DNA of 64,000 bases from JAMDEO01 sp963775295 (GTDB lineage: Bacteria > Actinomycetota > Thermoleophilia > RBG-16-64-13). Below, one piece after another: positions 16,314-25,237 of this stretch; the stretch's first letter is position 1; each line of letters starts with the position of its first letter. A program made the position numbers and the translations under genes. Location of the stretch: NCBI GenBank assembly GCA_963775295.1, contig CAVZIK010000006.1:3100001-3164000 (forward strand), written 5' to 3'. Below the pieces are notes generated by a model. That model made no database searches. It saw nothing but the letters and a program-made list of their open reading frames with translations, and had not been told where the DNA came from.

Positions 16314-17561
16314 ATGCCGACCGACGACAGGACCCCCCTCGAGGAACCGAACACCGGCGAAGAGCTCGAATTGACCGGGTACGTAGACCGGCTCATCTCG
16401 GCGGCTATCGCGAGCAGAATGACCAAGGCACAGGTTGACCAGACTGCGACGGAATCGGTCCAGTCGTTACAGGCCCGAGGGCAATCGGCGAAAGGCGACC
16501 GGCCGGCCGGAGCAGCGGTACTGGAACCGGCTGGGGCACCCGCTGAAAATGGGGAGTCGGACCAGACCGCGACGTCGGCGCGCGCGGCCGAAAAGCTCGT
16601 CTGCAAACCCGCCGAGCCAACCCAGCCCGCGCGGAGACAGAACAGCCCTCGCGCCTCGATGAGCGAAGGCCTTCTTGCCCTCTTTCGCAGCACGGAACCA
16701 CGGGAGGGTCCTCGGCAGGCGGCTCCTTCCGCGACACCCCGGGTCCCGGATGAACCCCAGCCCAGTCCTTTTCTGAAGCAGTACTTCCGGCAGGCAAGGG
16801 GCCACTCGGAATTCGCCCCTTCGGGACTCAGCGGCCTGGATCAACGTCTTGGGGGCGGATTCGCTCCCGGCTTGCACGTGCTGCAAGGAAAGCCAGGAAC
16901 CGGAAAGACGGCCTTCCTTCAATCGCTGGCGCTGGAAGCGGTATCCTCGGGTCGTCCCGTCCGCTACTACGCGTTGAAAGAGGGAGGCCTAGGGGCGTGG
17001 GAACGTCTCGTCAGCAGCTTCAGCTACATCCTGGGCGGTCCGGCGCTCGCTCTCTCAACACTCCGCGAACAGGCTTTGACCCCTGACGCACGCAAGGCGC
17101 TCGCCGACATCGACCGGGTTCTCACGGAAACGGTGTTGACGCACCTCTCGTTGATCGAGATTCTTCCGCCTCACTCCGACGGCTTGTCGCCCTTTGTCGA
17201 AGACGTCCGCTCGGGGACCGAGGTGGCGGCGAGGAAGCACGGCGGGATTCCATTGGTCATCGTCGACGACCTCCAGCACCTCCTGCTCCTCACCGGGGTT
17301 CAGCCCTTGGACGTCATGTTCTCGCATCTCAACGACATCTTTGTGGCGAACTCGATACCCTGCTTGGTCGCCGTGGCCACTCCCGATCCCGCGGACCGGG
17401 TCGACGGACTTTCCATGCAGTCACTGCTCACCCTCGTGTCGACGTCCGCCCCGGGCGCTATATTCTCGCACGTTGACGTCGTCATCGAGACCAACGTTGC
17501 CACGGGCTGGACGGGCGTGGTGCCTCTGTTGCTCGACCGCCGCTCGGGGATTTTCGCCTAA
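16314..17561 (+). CDS. RecA/DnaB-like P-loop ATPase with disordered N-terminus
   Basis: 415 residues from ATG 16314. Residues 1-~165 are low-complexity, rich in Ala, Pro, Glu and Gln, and probably disordered. Residues ~170-415 are a RecA-fold ATPase resembling the DnaB C-terminal domain or KaiC. They open with SGLSGLDQRLGGGFAPGLHVL, then Walker A GKPGTGKTAFL, and Walker B PLVIVDDLQHLL. KaiC/DnaB-like orphans act in regulation or DNA transactions. There is no DnaB N-terminal or primase-binding domain. Placement 2 bp after an acyl-CoA synthetase is unexpected and suggests co-regulation; the role is unknown. Confidence 0.8.
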   Translation: MPTDDRTPLEEPNTGEELELTGYVDRLISAAIASRMTKAQVDQTATESVQSLQARGQSAKGDRPAGAAVLEPAGAPAENGESDQTATSARAAEKLVCKPAEPTQPARRQNSPRASMSEGLLALFRSTEPREGPRQAAPSATPRVPDEPQPSPFLKQYFRQARGHSEFAPSGLSGLDQRLGGGFAPGLHVLQGKPGTGKTAFLQSLALEAVSSGRPVRYYALKEGGLGAWERLVSSFSYILGGPALALSTLREQALTPDARKALADIDRVLTETVLTHLSLIEILPPHSDGLSPFVEDVRSGTEVAARKHGGIPLVIVDDLQHLLLLTGVQPLDVMFSHLNDIFVANSIPCLVAVATPDPADRVDGLSMQSLLTLVSTSAPGAIFSHVDVVIETNVATGWTGVVPLLLDRRSGIFA

Positions 17562-17729
17562 GCGGGACGATCGGCCCGTCGCTCTGGGGCTTTGGTCCTG
17601 CACTTCCCGGTCACTATCCTTCCCCGCCAGAAGGTGGAACAATGTCTCATGTTCCCGCGCTGCGAGAACAGTCCCAGCGCCTCGGCGCAGAGCGACCGCC
17701 CGTACCGAACAACAAAGGGGTCACGCGTC

Positions 17730-18824
17730 ATGACGTATGACATCTACACCGCCGTCGCCATTCAAAACGAAGTCAAAGTCGTCAGCGACCGCTCCGACAT
17801 CGACCAAAACCTCAGCCGCTGTCTCGAGCTCATAGACTCCACGCCCCAGCTGTGCTACACGGCTCGAGGGTCGTACGAGGGCTGCTGGGCGCCCATCAAG
17901 CTCATCAGCTTCTCGGAGTTCTTCATGCAGGGCCACGAGGGAACCTGGCCTTACAAACACTACATCGACAACGTCCTTATTGAGTTGCCCGGCCCGGAGA
18001 GCGAGCGCCTCAGCCAGAAGGCGCGGGAGTACGGTCTGTATATCGCCGGCTGCGCCCTCGAGCGCGATCCCGAGTGGGAGGCCGACGGCTACTTCTTCAA
18101 CACACATTTCATCATCAGCCCCACCGGCGAGATCATCCACAAGTACCGGAAGATCACCACGGCCACTCACTACGAGCTGTCGCTCAGCCCCCACGACATC
18201 TACAGCAGGTGGATCGAACGGTTCGGCGATACCCTCGCCAGTTTCATGCCGGTAACCGAGACCGAGATCGGACGCCTCGGGGCCATCACCTGCATGGACG
18301 GCCATTTCCCGGAGACTGCTCGCGCCCTGGGCGTGCAGGGAGCCGAGGTCATCCTCCATCCGCTGCTCATCGACCCGATGATGTCTCCCCCATCGGAGAC
18401 CTGGCAGATGATGAACCGGATGCGAGCATGGGAAAACCTGTGCTACGTGGTCTCCGCTTCGTGGGGGGCCCTGTTGGGGGCTAAGCGGCCCAAGATGACC
18501 GCCCCGGGAAAATCCATGATCTGCGACTACAACGGCGCCGTCATTGCGTATGCCGACTTCCCCGGTGAAGCCATCATTTCCGCAACGATCAACCTCGAGG
18601 AGCTACGCCGCCGTAGGTTGGACCCCAGCCGTAACTTCCTGGCCCTGCTCAGGAACGAGGTCTACCGCAAGATCTACGAAGAGTCGGTGTATCCGCCGGA
18701 TCAGTTCAGCCACAAGAATCCCCAGACCCGCGTAGCCAGGGACCCAATGGAAATCATCCGCCGCTTCGTCAGCGAGGGCAAATACGTCCTGCCGGAGAAG
18801 GTGCCCGCGGATTTTCTGCTCTAG
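17730..18824 (+). CDS. Carbon-nitrogen hydrolase (nitrilase superfamily)
   Basis: 364 residues from ATG 17730 (AAAGGGG upstream); the frame extends to 17592 but without a better start. The Glu-Lys-Cys triad is visible: Glu in FSEFFMQG, Lys in IIHKYRKI and the nucleophilic Cys in GAITCMDGHFPE. Enzymes of this superfamily hydrolyse nitriles, amides or N-carbamoyl compounds. The usual size is 270-340 residues. The extra ~60 C-terminal residues after RRRRLDPSRN match aliphatic amidase/nitrilase relatives that extend the oligomer interface. The substrate is not predictable. A hairpin downstream probably ends transcription. Confidence 0.92.
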   Translation: MTYDIYTAVAIQNEVKVVSDRSDIDQNLSRCLELIDSTPQLCYTARGSYEGCWAPIKLISFSEFFMQGHEGTWPYKHYIDNVLIELPGPESERLSQKAREYGLYIAGCALERDPEWEADGYFFNTHFIISPTGEIIHKYRKITTATHYELSLSPHDIYSRWIERFGDTLASFMPVTETEIGRLGAITCMDGHFPETARALGVQGAEVILHPLLIDPMMSPPSETWQMMNRMRAWENLCYVVSASWGALLGAKRPKMTAPGKSMICDYNGAVIAYADFPGEAIISATINLEELRRRRLDPSRNFLALLRNEVYRKIYEESVYPPDQFSHKNPQTRVARDPMEIIRRFVSEGKYVLPEKVPADFLL

Positions 18825-18836
18825 GAGTTGAGAGAG

Positions 18837-18868
18837 CCCGGGAGGTTCGTCGCGAGCGGCCTCCCGGG
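18837..18868. terminator. Hairpin between convergent genes
   Basis: CCCGGGAGG and CCTCCCGGG form a 9-bp perfect stem with a 14-nt loop. It lies in the 49-bp gap between the convergent nitrilase and PRC-barrel genes, so it could serve both strands. No T-run is present. Confidence 0.55.
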
Positions 18869-18873
18869 ACTCG

Positions 18874-19380
18874 TCACATCGTGCGAAGTGCCTCTTTGAG
18901 ATCTACTATGGTCTGCTCGACCACGGGATCGACGAAGGCCACGTCCTGACCGGTCTGGAGGCTCGGAGGAGTGGGCATGAAGGACCGCCCTCGCCCTCCC
19001 GACAGTTCGAAGCCGACGACGGCGCCCGTCGTCTGATCGATGTACACCTCCTCGATCTTGCCCAGCTTCTGTCCCTGCGTGGTTTGAAGCTCGAGGCCCT
19101 TGAGCACGTAGCTACGGTCGAGCACCTCGCTCATATCGGGAACATCCGATGCCTTCTTCACACTCGACTCCTGGTCGATGATCACCGCATCGAGGCCCAC
19201 CACAAGCAGTGACGGCCATGCCACAACCCGGGCTGCGCTGAACCATCCTGCTTCGTCGACGACCAGTCCCAGAACCCTCGCGGACCCACGGTCCAAGACC
19301 AAGTCCTCTACCTTACCCACCTTGGTCCCGTTGTCTCGAGTGATCACCGGGAGCCCCACCACGTCCTTCGCTCTCCGCAT
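18874..19380 (-). CDS. PRC-barrel domain protein
   Basis: 168 residues with two PRC-barrel modules. One is at ~1-75 (around GLPVITRDNGTKVGKVEDLVLDRG) and one at ~88-160 (around GLELQTTQGQKLGKIEEVYID). PRC barrels are small beta-barrels found in photosynthetic reaction-centre H subunits, RimM and many stand-alone bacterial proteins that bind RNA or proteins. No signal peptide or membrane segment is present. The gene follows a small membrane-protein gene and a ClC channel on the same strand, so a membrane-associated role is possible but unproven. Confidence 0.85.
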   Translation of the reverse strand: MRRAKDVVGLPVITRDNGTKVGKVEDLVLDRGSARVLGLVVDEAGWFSAARVVAWPSLLVVGLDAVIIDQESSVKKASDVPDMSEVLDRSYVLKGLELQTTQGQKLGKIEEVYIDQTTGAVVGFELSGGRGRSFMPTPPSLQTGQDVAFVDPVVEQTIVDLKEALRTM

Positions 19381-19395
19381 GGCGCCTCAACCCCC

Positions 19396-19560
19396 CTAGA
19401 TAACGCCCGACGCCCAGAGCGCCAAGACCACTACGACCACGACGATGACGGTCACAACGAGCCAGGTGACCCAGTGTGAACCCCTCTTCCCCACGACCCT
19501 CGGCACGGCGGCCTCCTCTCGGTCTACCTTGCGCCCACGTTCTTCCACGGGATGAGACAT
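19396..19560 (-). CDS. Small single-pass membrane protein
   Basis: 54 residues from ATG 19560; an upstream ATG at 19584 would add eight residues. A charged N-terminal half rich in Arg, Glu and Lys is followed by one strongly hydrophobic helix, VTWLVVTVIVVVVVVLALWA, ending four residues before the stop. Topology would be N-in with the tail at the membrane. No family is recognised. It sits between the ClC channel and PRC-barrel genes in the same direction, with gaps of 44 and 15 bp, and probably belongs to their transcript. Confidence 0.55.
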   Translation of the reverse strand: MSHPVEERGRKVDREEAAVPRVVGKRGSHWVTWLVVTVIVVVVVVLALWASGVI

Positions 19561-19604
19561 CCTAAACGACAACAACGCTGACACGGGGCTACCGACCAGT
19601 CCCC

Positions 19605-21671
19605 CTAGCGGTAATTGCCCCCCTTCAGCAATCTGGCGAGAATGGGGCCGCCATCACCGAGAGCCATCGCCATGATGCGGTCTCCGGTCTGAAGCCTGGT
19701 TTCGCCCCGAGGAACCATCGTCACGTCGGTCCGTATGACGGAGACTATCACCGATTCCGGGGGAGGATTGATCTCGCGCAAGGTCCGGCCCACGCCCGGG
19801 TCCCCCTCCTCGAGCACGATCTCGATGGGCCGGAGACCGAAAACATGCTCGGCCCTCCGGCGCTCGAAACTTACTCGTCGGCGGTCACGCATGGAAATGG
19901 CCGAGCCGTAGGCCCGGATGATGTCGCTCCGCAGAAGGATGCCCACGGGTTCTCGTGGATGCTCGCGAATGACGACGGGGATGTAGCCGACTTCCAACAT
20001 ACCGGCCTGCTTGATGACTTCGTCGAGACTTTCGTCGAGGAAGGCCGTGATTGGCGTCGCCGTGCGGATGTCCGCCACCGTGGCCGGAGCGATCTCATCG
20101 ACGAGAGCGCGCTCCAGGTCACTCAACGTCACGACACCTTCCAGCCGCCCCTTTCCATCGAGCACCAGAGCCCCCCGATGGCCGCTCTCCTGAAAATACC
20201 GGCGCAGATCTTGCAGCGACATCTCCATGTTCACGACCCAGCCCTCATTCATAGGCGTCATTGCGTCGCTGACTCCGATGGAATGCAGCCGGCCCGTCCT
20301 CTTGCCCATGAAGTCGATGCCGTGACGAACGAGTTTCAGCGTGTAGATGCTCTCCGGTTCGAAGCGAGCGGCGAGCAGGGTCGCAACGACGGTCGCGAAC
20401 ATGAGAGGCAACATGATCTTGTAGTCGAGAGTCATCTCAAAGAGGATGACTATCGCCGTGACCGGAGCCCGGGCGGCCCCCGCGAACACGGCTGCCATTC
20501 CAACGGCTGCATACGCCCCACTGCTCGCGGTGACAGTGGGGAAGAGGGCGTGCATGATCTTGCCGTAGGAGCCACCCAGCATGGCGCCGATGAACAGAGC
20601 AGGCGCGAAAACCCCGCCCGAGAATCCAGAACCGAGGGTAAGAGAGGTCGCAACGATGCGCGCGAAAATGAGAGTCACCAACAGCCAAAATCCGAGATCT
20701 CCGCGGAGAACGCTGTCCATGGCCGTGAAGCCCGTCCCAAACACCTGCGGGAGGAAGTACCCGATGACCCCTATGGCGATCCCTGCTATCGGAGGCTTCG
20801 CCCAGGGAGGGATCCGCCACCTATCAAACACGTCTTCAGAGAGATAGAGCGTCTTCACAAAGAGCAGGGCGGCGCCGGCGGCCAGGACGCCCAGACCCAG
20901 ATACATGAGAAGCTCCCAGTTGCTTGCCAGTTGATAGGACGGGACGTGGAAAGAGGGATAGTCACCGAGAAACGCTCTGGCCACCACGCTCGCGGAGACC
21001 GACGCGAAGACCATGCTGCTCACGGAAACGACGTTGAACTCGGCCAGCAGCACTTCGAGGGTGAACATCACCCCGGCGATGGGAGCATTGAACGTCGCTG
21101 CTATCCCTCCGGCCGCCCCTGCGCCTACCAGCCCGAGCAACCGGGATCTGTCGATCTTCAGCACTTGACCGAGAGTAGAGCCAACAGCGGCGCCGATCTG
21201 AATGATGGGGCCCTCACGTCCGGCCGAGCCCCCCGATCCGATGGTTATGGCCGAGCCGATGGCTTTGACCAGGATGACGACAGGCCGTATGCGTCCGCCT
21301 CTCGTCTCCATGGCCGTCATCACCTCGGGAACACCGTGGCCCTTTGCCTCGGGCGCGAAGAAATGAACGAGGGGACCTACAATCAGGCCACCGATTATCG
21401 GCAACAAAAGGACATACCAGCCGCCCATGACCGAAAATGCCCTCGCTCCGCCGTTAAAAAAGAGGCGTTGGCAAAGCGAAATTACCTCGATGAGGGCGAC
21501 TGCTCCTAAGCCTGTGACCGCCCCCACGATCGCCGCGAGTCCGGCGCTGCCAGCGACTTGCGATGACCAGAAACGATGGAACAGACCAGTGGCCCAGCCC
21601 AGACCCGGGCTTCGCCGATGGGTGGCTGGGCGGGGCGGAGTGGGCCGTCGCTCATGCGTGGTTAGAAACAT
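19605..21671 (-). CDS. ClC-family chloride channel/antiporter with CBS and TrkA-C domains
   Basis: 688 residues from ATG 21671; an ATG at 21746 is also open. The ClC core (~45-440) has the anion-filter motifs GSAGREGPIIQIG, with the gating glutamate in GREGP, and SGGVFAPALFIGAMLGG. A CBS pair follows (~455-580), and the last ~85 residues resemble a TrkA-C (RCK_C) domain, including RLQTGDRIMAM. Members carry Cl- or exchange Cl-/H+, with the cytoplasmic domains sensing nucleotides. The gating glutamate favours a transporter or regulated channel. It is divergent from a glycosyltransferase-HAD fusion gene. Confidence 0.95.
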   Translation of the reverse strand: MFLTTHERRPTPPRPATHRRSPGLGWATGLFHRFWSSQVAGSAGLAAIVGAVTGLGAVALIEVISLCQRLFFNGGARAFSVMGGWYVLLLPIIGGLIVGPLVHFFAPEAKGHGVPEVMTAMETRGGRIRPVVILVKAIGSAITIGSGGSAGREGPIIQIGAAVGSTLGQVLKIDRSRLLGLVGAGAAGGIAATFNAPIAGVMFTLEVLLAEFNVVSVSSMVFASVSASVVARAFLGDYPSFHVPSYQLASNWELLMYLGLGVLAAGAALLFVKTLYLSEDVFDRWRIPPWAKPPIAGIAIGVIGYFLPQVFGTGFTAMDSVLRGDLGFWLLVTLIFARIVATSLTLGSGFSGGVFAPALFIGAMLGGSYGKIMHALFPTVTASSGAYAAVGMAAVFAGAARAPVTAIVILFEMTLDYKIMLPLMFATVVATLLAARFEPESIYTLKLVRHGIDFMGKRTGRLHSIGVSDAMTPMNEGWVVNMEMSLQDLRRYFQESGHRGALVLDGKGRLEGVVTLSDLERALVDEIAPATVADIRTATPITAFLDESLDEVIKQAGMLEVGYIPVVIREHPREPVGILLRSDIIRAYGSAISMRDRRRVSFERRRAEHVFGLRPIEIVLEEGDPGVGRTLREINPPPESVIVSVIRTDVTMVPRGETRLQTGDRIMAMALGDGGPILARLLKGGNYR

Positions 21672-21921
21672 TGTCCTGAAGAGACTAGCCCAGCGGCCGG
21701 CCTCGGACAAGTCACGGCGACCCTCCCAGGAACGATCTGGGTCCATTGGCGTTCAGTTTGGTTCAGGTTCTGGTCAGGCGCCTGTTACGAGAACGTTACA
21801 TGCCTTTGGCACACTCGAATCCGCGTGACGAGAACGCCCAAACCAAGGTCGGCTAAATCTTGCTGGCTTCCACCAGAGACCATGCGAAGGATGCTCATCC
21901 GCTCGCAGGAGAGGCGGAGTC

Positions 21922-23712
21922 ATGAGGCCTAAGGAAGCGATCGGCCCAGAAGAGCAACGGTACCTGCAAGCCGTCTACGATCTTGCCTCCGGCGAGGCCA
22001 AAGTCCCCGTAGCATTCGGCGATGTCCGAGAATATCTCTCGTGCGACCAGGATGAGGCGGATCGTTGCAGTGACTTCTGGGCGCGCCTCGGCGTGCTTGA
22101 ATGGCCCATTCTGGGCCACATCGCGCTCACTCATGTTGGTTTGTCGCAGGCATTGCGCCTGCGGAGCGCCGGCGACTCGACGCCAATCAAGCGAGACGAC
22201 GACCAGGACGCGCCGGTGAGTTCGGTCTCCGTCGTGATCCCGGTTCTCAACGAGGCAGGAACCATCGAACATCTCGTAAAACTCGCCAGGAGAGATCCTC
22301 GTGTGCTCGAGGTTGTCGTCGTAGATGATGGTTCAATAGATGGCAGTGTGGAAATCGCCTCAGATGCAGGGGCTTCTGTGATGATGAGTTCGCTCCTGGG
22401 CAAGGGCGCCTCAATGGAAGACGGGGTTGGAGCCGCGAGCGGAGATACGGTGCTCTTCCTGGATGGGGACCTCAAAGAGGTTGCGGCCGACCTCGTGGAG
22501 CTCATGACGGAGCCCATCGCCTCCAATCGAGCCGATCTCGTCAAAGCCAGCTTTACGAGAGATGCCGGACGCGTCACAGCTCTCACCGCGCGCCCGCTGC
22601 TCAGCGCTTTCTTTCCTGAGCTTTCGGCGTTCGAACAACCGCTCGGCGGCATCGTCGCGGCTCGGCGCTCGCTGCTTGCGAACATCCAGCTGGAGAGAGA
22701 CTACGGCGCGGACGTGGGCCTTCTCATCGACGCGGCCATGAGAGGAGCGCGGGTATTGGAGGTCGACATTGGCAGAATCGATCACGACAGCCAATCGCTC
22801 GAATCCCTGGGCTTCATGGCCAAACAGGTCACGCGAGTGATCCTCGACAGGGCTTGGAGACACGAGCGACTCAGCATCAACCAGGTGCGAGAGGTCGAGG
22901 AACTCGAACGAAGAGCGCGTGCTGGACTGCTTCATCCGCCGCTCCAACCGGACAACCCGCAGAAACTTGCCCTGTTTGACATGGATGGGGTTTTGCTCGA
23001 GGGCCGTTTCGTCGCGGCTCTGGCCGAGAAGGTGGGAGTGGAGTCGGATCTAGCGCGCCTACTCGACAACCGGCTGGTACCTGACGGAGAACGGACTCGG
23101 CTCGTCGCGGCCCTGTTCACCGGCGTGTACGCCGAAGTGTTCGAGGAGACTGCGCGATCGATGCCTCTCGTGGAGGGCGCCATCGAGACCATGATCGCCT
23201 TACGCCGCGCGGGCTATCGAGTGGGAATCGTTACCGACAGCTTCCATATAGCGGCAGAAACAATCCGGCGGCGCGTCTTCGCCGACTTTGCCGTGGCCCA
23301 TATCCTTCACTTTCATAACGGCAGATCGACGGGAGAAGTCACTCTATCATCGTTGATGATGGATCCGGCGGGTTGTTCGCAGCACACGTGCTGTAAATCG
23401 AACGTGTTGAAGCAGTTATGCGACAACGTCGGGATCATGCCGGCTCAGGCCTTGGCTGTGGGCGACGGCGAGAACGATGTGTGCATGCTCAAGGAAGCGG
23501 GCACATCGGTCGCTTTTCGCCCTCGATCTGAACTAGTGGAGCAGGCGGCGAAATACACCGTGCGCGGGTCGCTTCTGGATGTTGTCGACCTGCTTGGGGA
23601 AGGCGTCGATCTTGGGGATTGTGACCGGGACCCCAGCCGGGAAGATGCCATCCGATTCAGTGTGCCCGTCTCCGAGCCGACCTATTTGGAGGACGCGGCG
23701 GCCGTAGGTTGA
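21922..23712 (+). CDS. Winged-helix / GT2-GT81-type glycosyltransferase / HAD phosphatase fusion
   Basis: 596 residues with three parts. Residues ~8-80 look like a winged helix-turn-helix (EQRYLQAVYDLASGE through IALTHVGLSQAL). Residues ~98-330 form a GT-A glycosyltransferase with SVVIPVLNEAGTI, VVDDGSIDGS and FLDGDL, nearest in pattern to glucosyl-3-phosphoglycerate synthase (GT81). Residues ~340-550 form a HAD phosphatase, motif I FDMDGVLL and motif IV VGDGENDVCML. One chain could thus make and dephosphorylate a sugar phosphate such as glucosyl-3-phosphoglycerate, giving the compatible solute glucosylglycerate. The product is inferred. The order and the N-terminal HTH are unusual. Confidence 0.85.
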   Translation: MRPKEAIGPEEQRYLQAVYDLASGEAKVPVAFGDVREYLSCDQDEADRCSDFWARLGVLEWPILGHIALTHVGLSQALRLRSAGDSTPIKRDDDQDAPVSSVSVVIPVLNEAGTIEHLVKLARRDPRVLEVVVVDDGSIDGSVEIASDAGASVMMSSLLGKGASMEDGVGAASGDTVLFLDGDLKEVAADLVELMTEPIASNRADLVKASFTRDAGRVTALTARPLLSAFFPELSAFEQPLGGIVAARRSLLANIQLERDYGADVGLLIDAAMRGARVLEVDIGRIDHDSQSLESLGFMAKQVTRVILDRAWRHERLSINQVREVEELERRARAGLLHPPLQPDNPQKLALFDMDGVLLEGRFVAALAEKVGVESDLARLLDNRLVPDGERTRLVAALFTGVYAEVFEETARSMPLVEGAIETMIALRRAGYRVGIVTDSFHIAAETIRRRVFADFAVAHILHFHNGRSTGEVTLSSLMMDPAGCSQHTCCKSNVLKQLCDNVGIMPAQALAVGDGENDVCMLKEAGTSVAFRPRSELVEQAAKYTVRGSLLDVVDLLGEGVDLGDCDRDPSREDAIRFSVPVSEPTYLEDAAAVG

Positions 23713-23876
23713 GCCGTGCCGTGCCGTGCCGGGCCCTACCGTCCGATACCCTGGCCCTGCCGAAAGCCGCCCCCACTGAGCCCGCGAGTCGCCCTGCCGG
23801 GAGACTTTCGATAGCATCGTCCAGCGGTTAACATTCCCAGAGCACGTAACGGCCGCCCGCGGACGATTTGAGGGCC

Positions 23877-25166
23877 ATGAACGCTTTCGCCACGATAGCG
23901 ATCCTTATCTCCCTGGCGGCGCTTTTCGGGTACCTCAACAGCCGTTTCTTGAAGCTTCCCCCGACCATCGGCCTCATGCTGCTGACGCTTATGGTTTCGC
24001 TTCTCCTCATCGCTCTCCACTTTCTCGGTCTCTCGATGATTGCTCCGGTCCAGCGTTTCTTGAGCGGTGTCGATCTCAACCGAGTACTTCTCGGCGGTCT
24101 CTTGAGTTACCTGCTCTTCTCGGGTTCACTCGACCTTTGCCTCGACTGCCTCACCGAGGTGCGCTGGCAGGTCTTCTCGCTCGCCACCATCAGCGTCCTT
24201 GGATCCACCATCATCGTGGGGTTCGCGATGTTCGGACTCACGAGCCTTCTCGGCCTGAACCTACCTTTGGGCTACTGCTTGCTCTTCGGAGCTCTCATAT
24301 CGCCGACCGATCCGCTTGCGGTGATCCCAATCATGCGCCGAGCACGTGCCAGCAAGAATCTGGAGGTGCTGATCACCGGCGAGTCCCTCTTCAACGACGG
24401 CTTCGCGGTAGTGGTGTTCGTCGTCCTTCTCATGACGGTGACCGGCGATCACACCGGATCGATCGCCCTCCACGCGCTGATCGTGTTCGCGCGCGAGGCG
24501 ATCGGCGGCTTTGTCTTCGGTCTCGCCATCGGCTGGATCGGCTATAGGATCCTCATGACGATCGACGATTATGCAATCGAGATAATCATCACCCTGGCTC
24601 TTGTGAGCGCCGGGTACGCGGGCGCCTTGGCCATGGGAATCTCCGGTCCGCTTGCGATGGTGGTGGCGGGCATAATGATCGGCAATCAAGGGCGGGCTCG
24701 GGGCATGTCGCCCGAGACGGTTGAGAACCTCGACAAATTCTGGCACATGGTCGACGTCATCCTGAACGCGGTGCTGTTCGTCATTATCGGCCTCGAGGTG
24801 CTCGTTGTTATAGAGACGTTTTCCTGGTTGCGACTTGTTGCGGGATGCGCTGCGATCCCCATCGTCCTCATGGCACGCTTTGCGTCAGTGGGCGGCCCAA
24901 TGCTGGCACTTAAACCGCGCGGATCGCGGGCTCGGCACGCCCTCCCTCTCATCACCTGGGCCGGCCTTCGGGGCGCGATCCCGGTGGCTTTGGCGCTGTC
25001 GCTGCCGGCCGGGGAGAGCCGGAGCCTCATCATCATCCTTACCTACGTCGTCGTGGTGTTCTCCGTTCTGGTGCAGGGAACAACTGTGAAGTATCTCGTG
25101 GGGCCTAGAAAGCGCCGGCAGCTTAAGCAAACCCCTGCCGAGACCTCCGACGCGGGCTCAGGCTGA
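23877..25166 (+). CDS. CPA1-family Na+(K+)/H+ antiporter
   Basis: 429 residues from ATG 23877. About twelve hydrophobic helices span the chain. The ion-site motif of the CPA1 family is present as LISPTDPLAVIPIM, followed by GESLFNDGFAVVVFVV, carrying the conserved acidic residues of transmembrane helices 5 and 6. The helix near the end with TWAGLRGAIPVALALSLP is also characteristic. It exchanges cytoplasmic Na+ or K+ for protons. It follows the glucosylglycerate-type fusion on the same strand (164 bp), which would fit osmotic or pH homeostasis, but shared regulation is not shown. Confidence 0.93.
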   Translation: MNAFATIAILISLAALFGYLNSRFLKLPPTIGLMLLTLMVSLLLIALHFLGLSMIAPVQRFLSGVDLNRVLLGGLLSYLLFSGSLDLCLDCLTEVRWQVFSLATISVLGSTIIVGFAMFGLTSLLGLNLPLGYCLLFGALISPTDPLAVIPIMRRARASKNLEVLITGESLFNDGFAVVVFVVLLMTVTGDHTGSIALHALIVFAREAIGGFVFGLAIGWIGYRILMTIDDYAIEIIITLALVSAGYAGALAMGISGPLAMVVAGIMIGNQGRARGMSPETVENLDKFWHMVDVILNAVLFVIIGLEVLVVIETFSWLRLVAGCAAIPIVLMARFASVGGPMLALKPRGSRARHALPLITWAGLRGAIPVALALSLPAGESRSLIIILTYVVVVFSVLVQGTTVKYLVGPRKRRQLKQTPAETSDAGSG

Positions 25167-25237
25167 GAAATGCGACAGCGAGACGTCCGGGCCGAGGTCG
25201 TCTCGCCGCGAAAATGCTCGAACCTCGAGGGGGCGGA

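Noticed and set aside
19845..21509. 554-codon plus-strand frame antisense to the ClC channel
   Set aside because: Hydrophilic, His/Arg/Asp-rich shadow sequence opposite a clear ClC protein; no motif.
23715..23733. GTGCC pentanucleotide repeated three or four times after the glycosyltransferase-HAD gene
   Set aside because: Too short to call a functional tandem repeat; simple slippage in an intergenic region.
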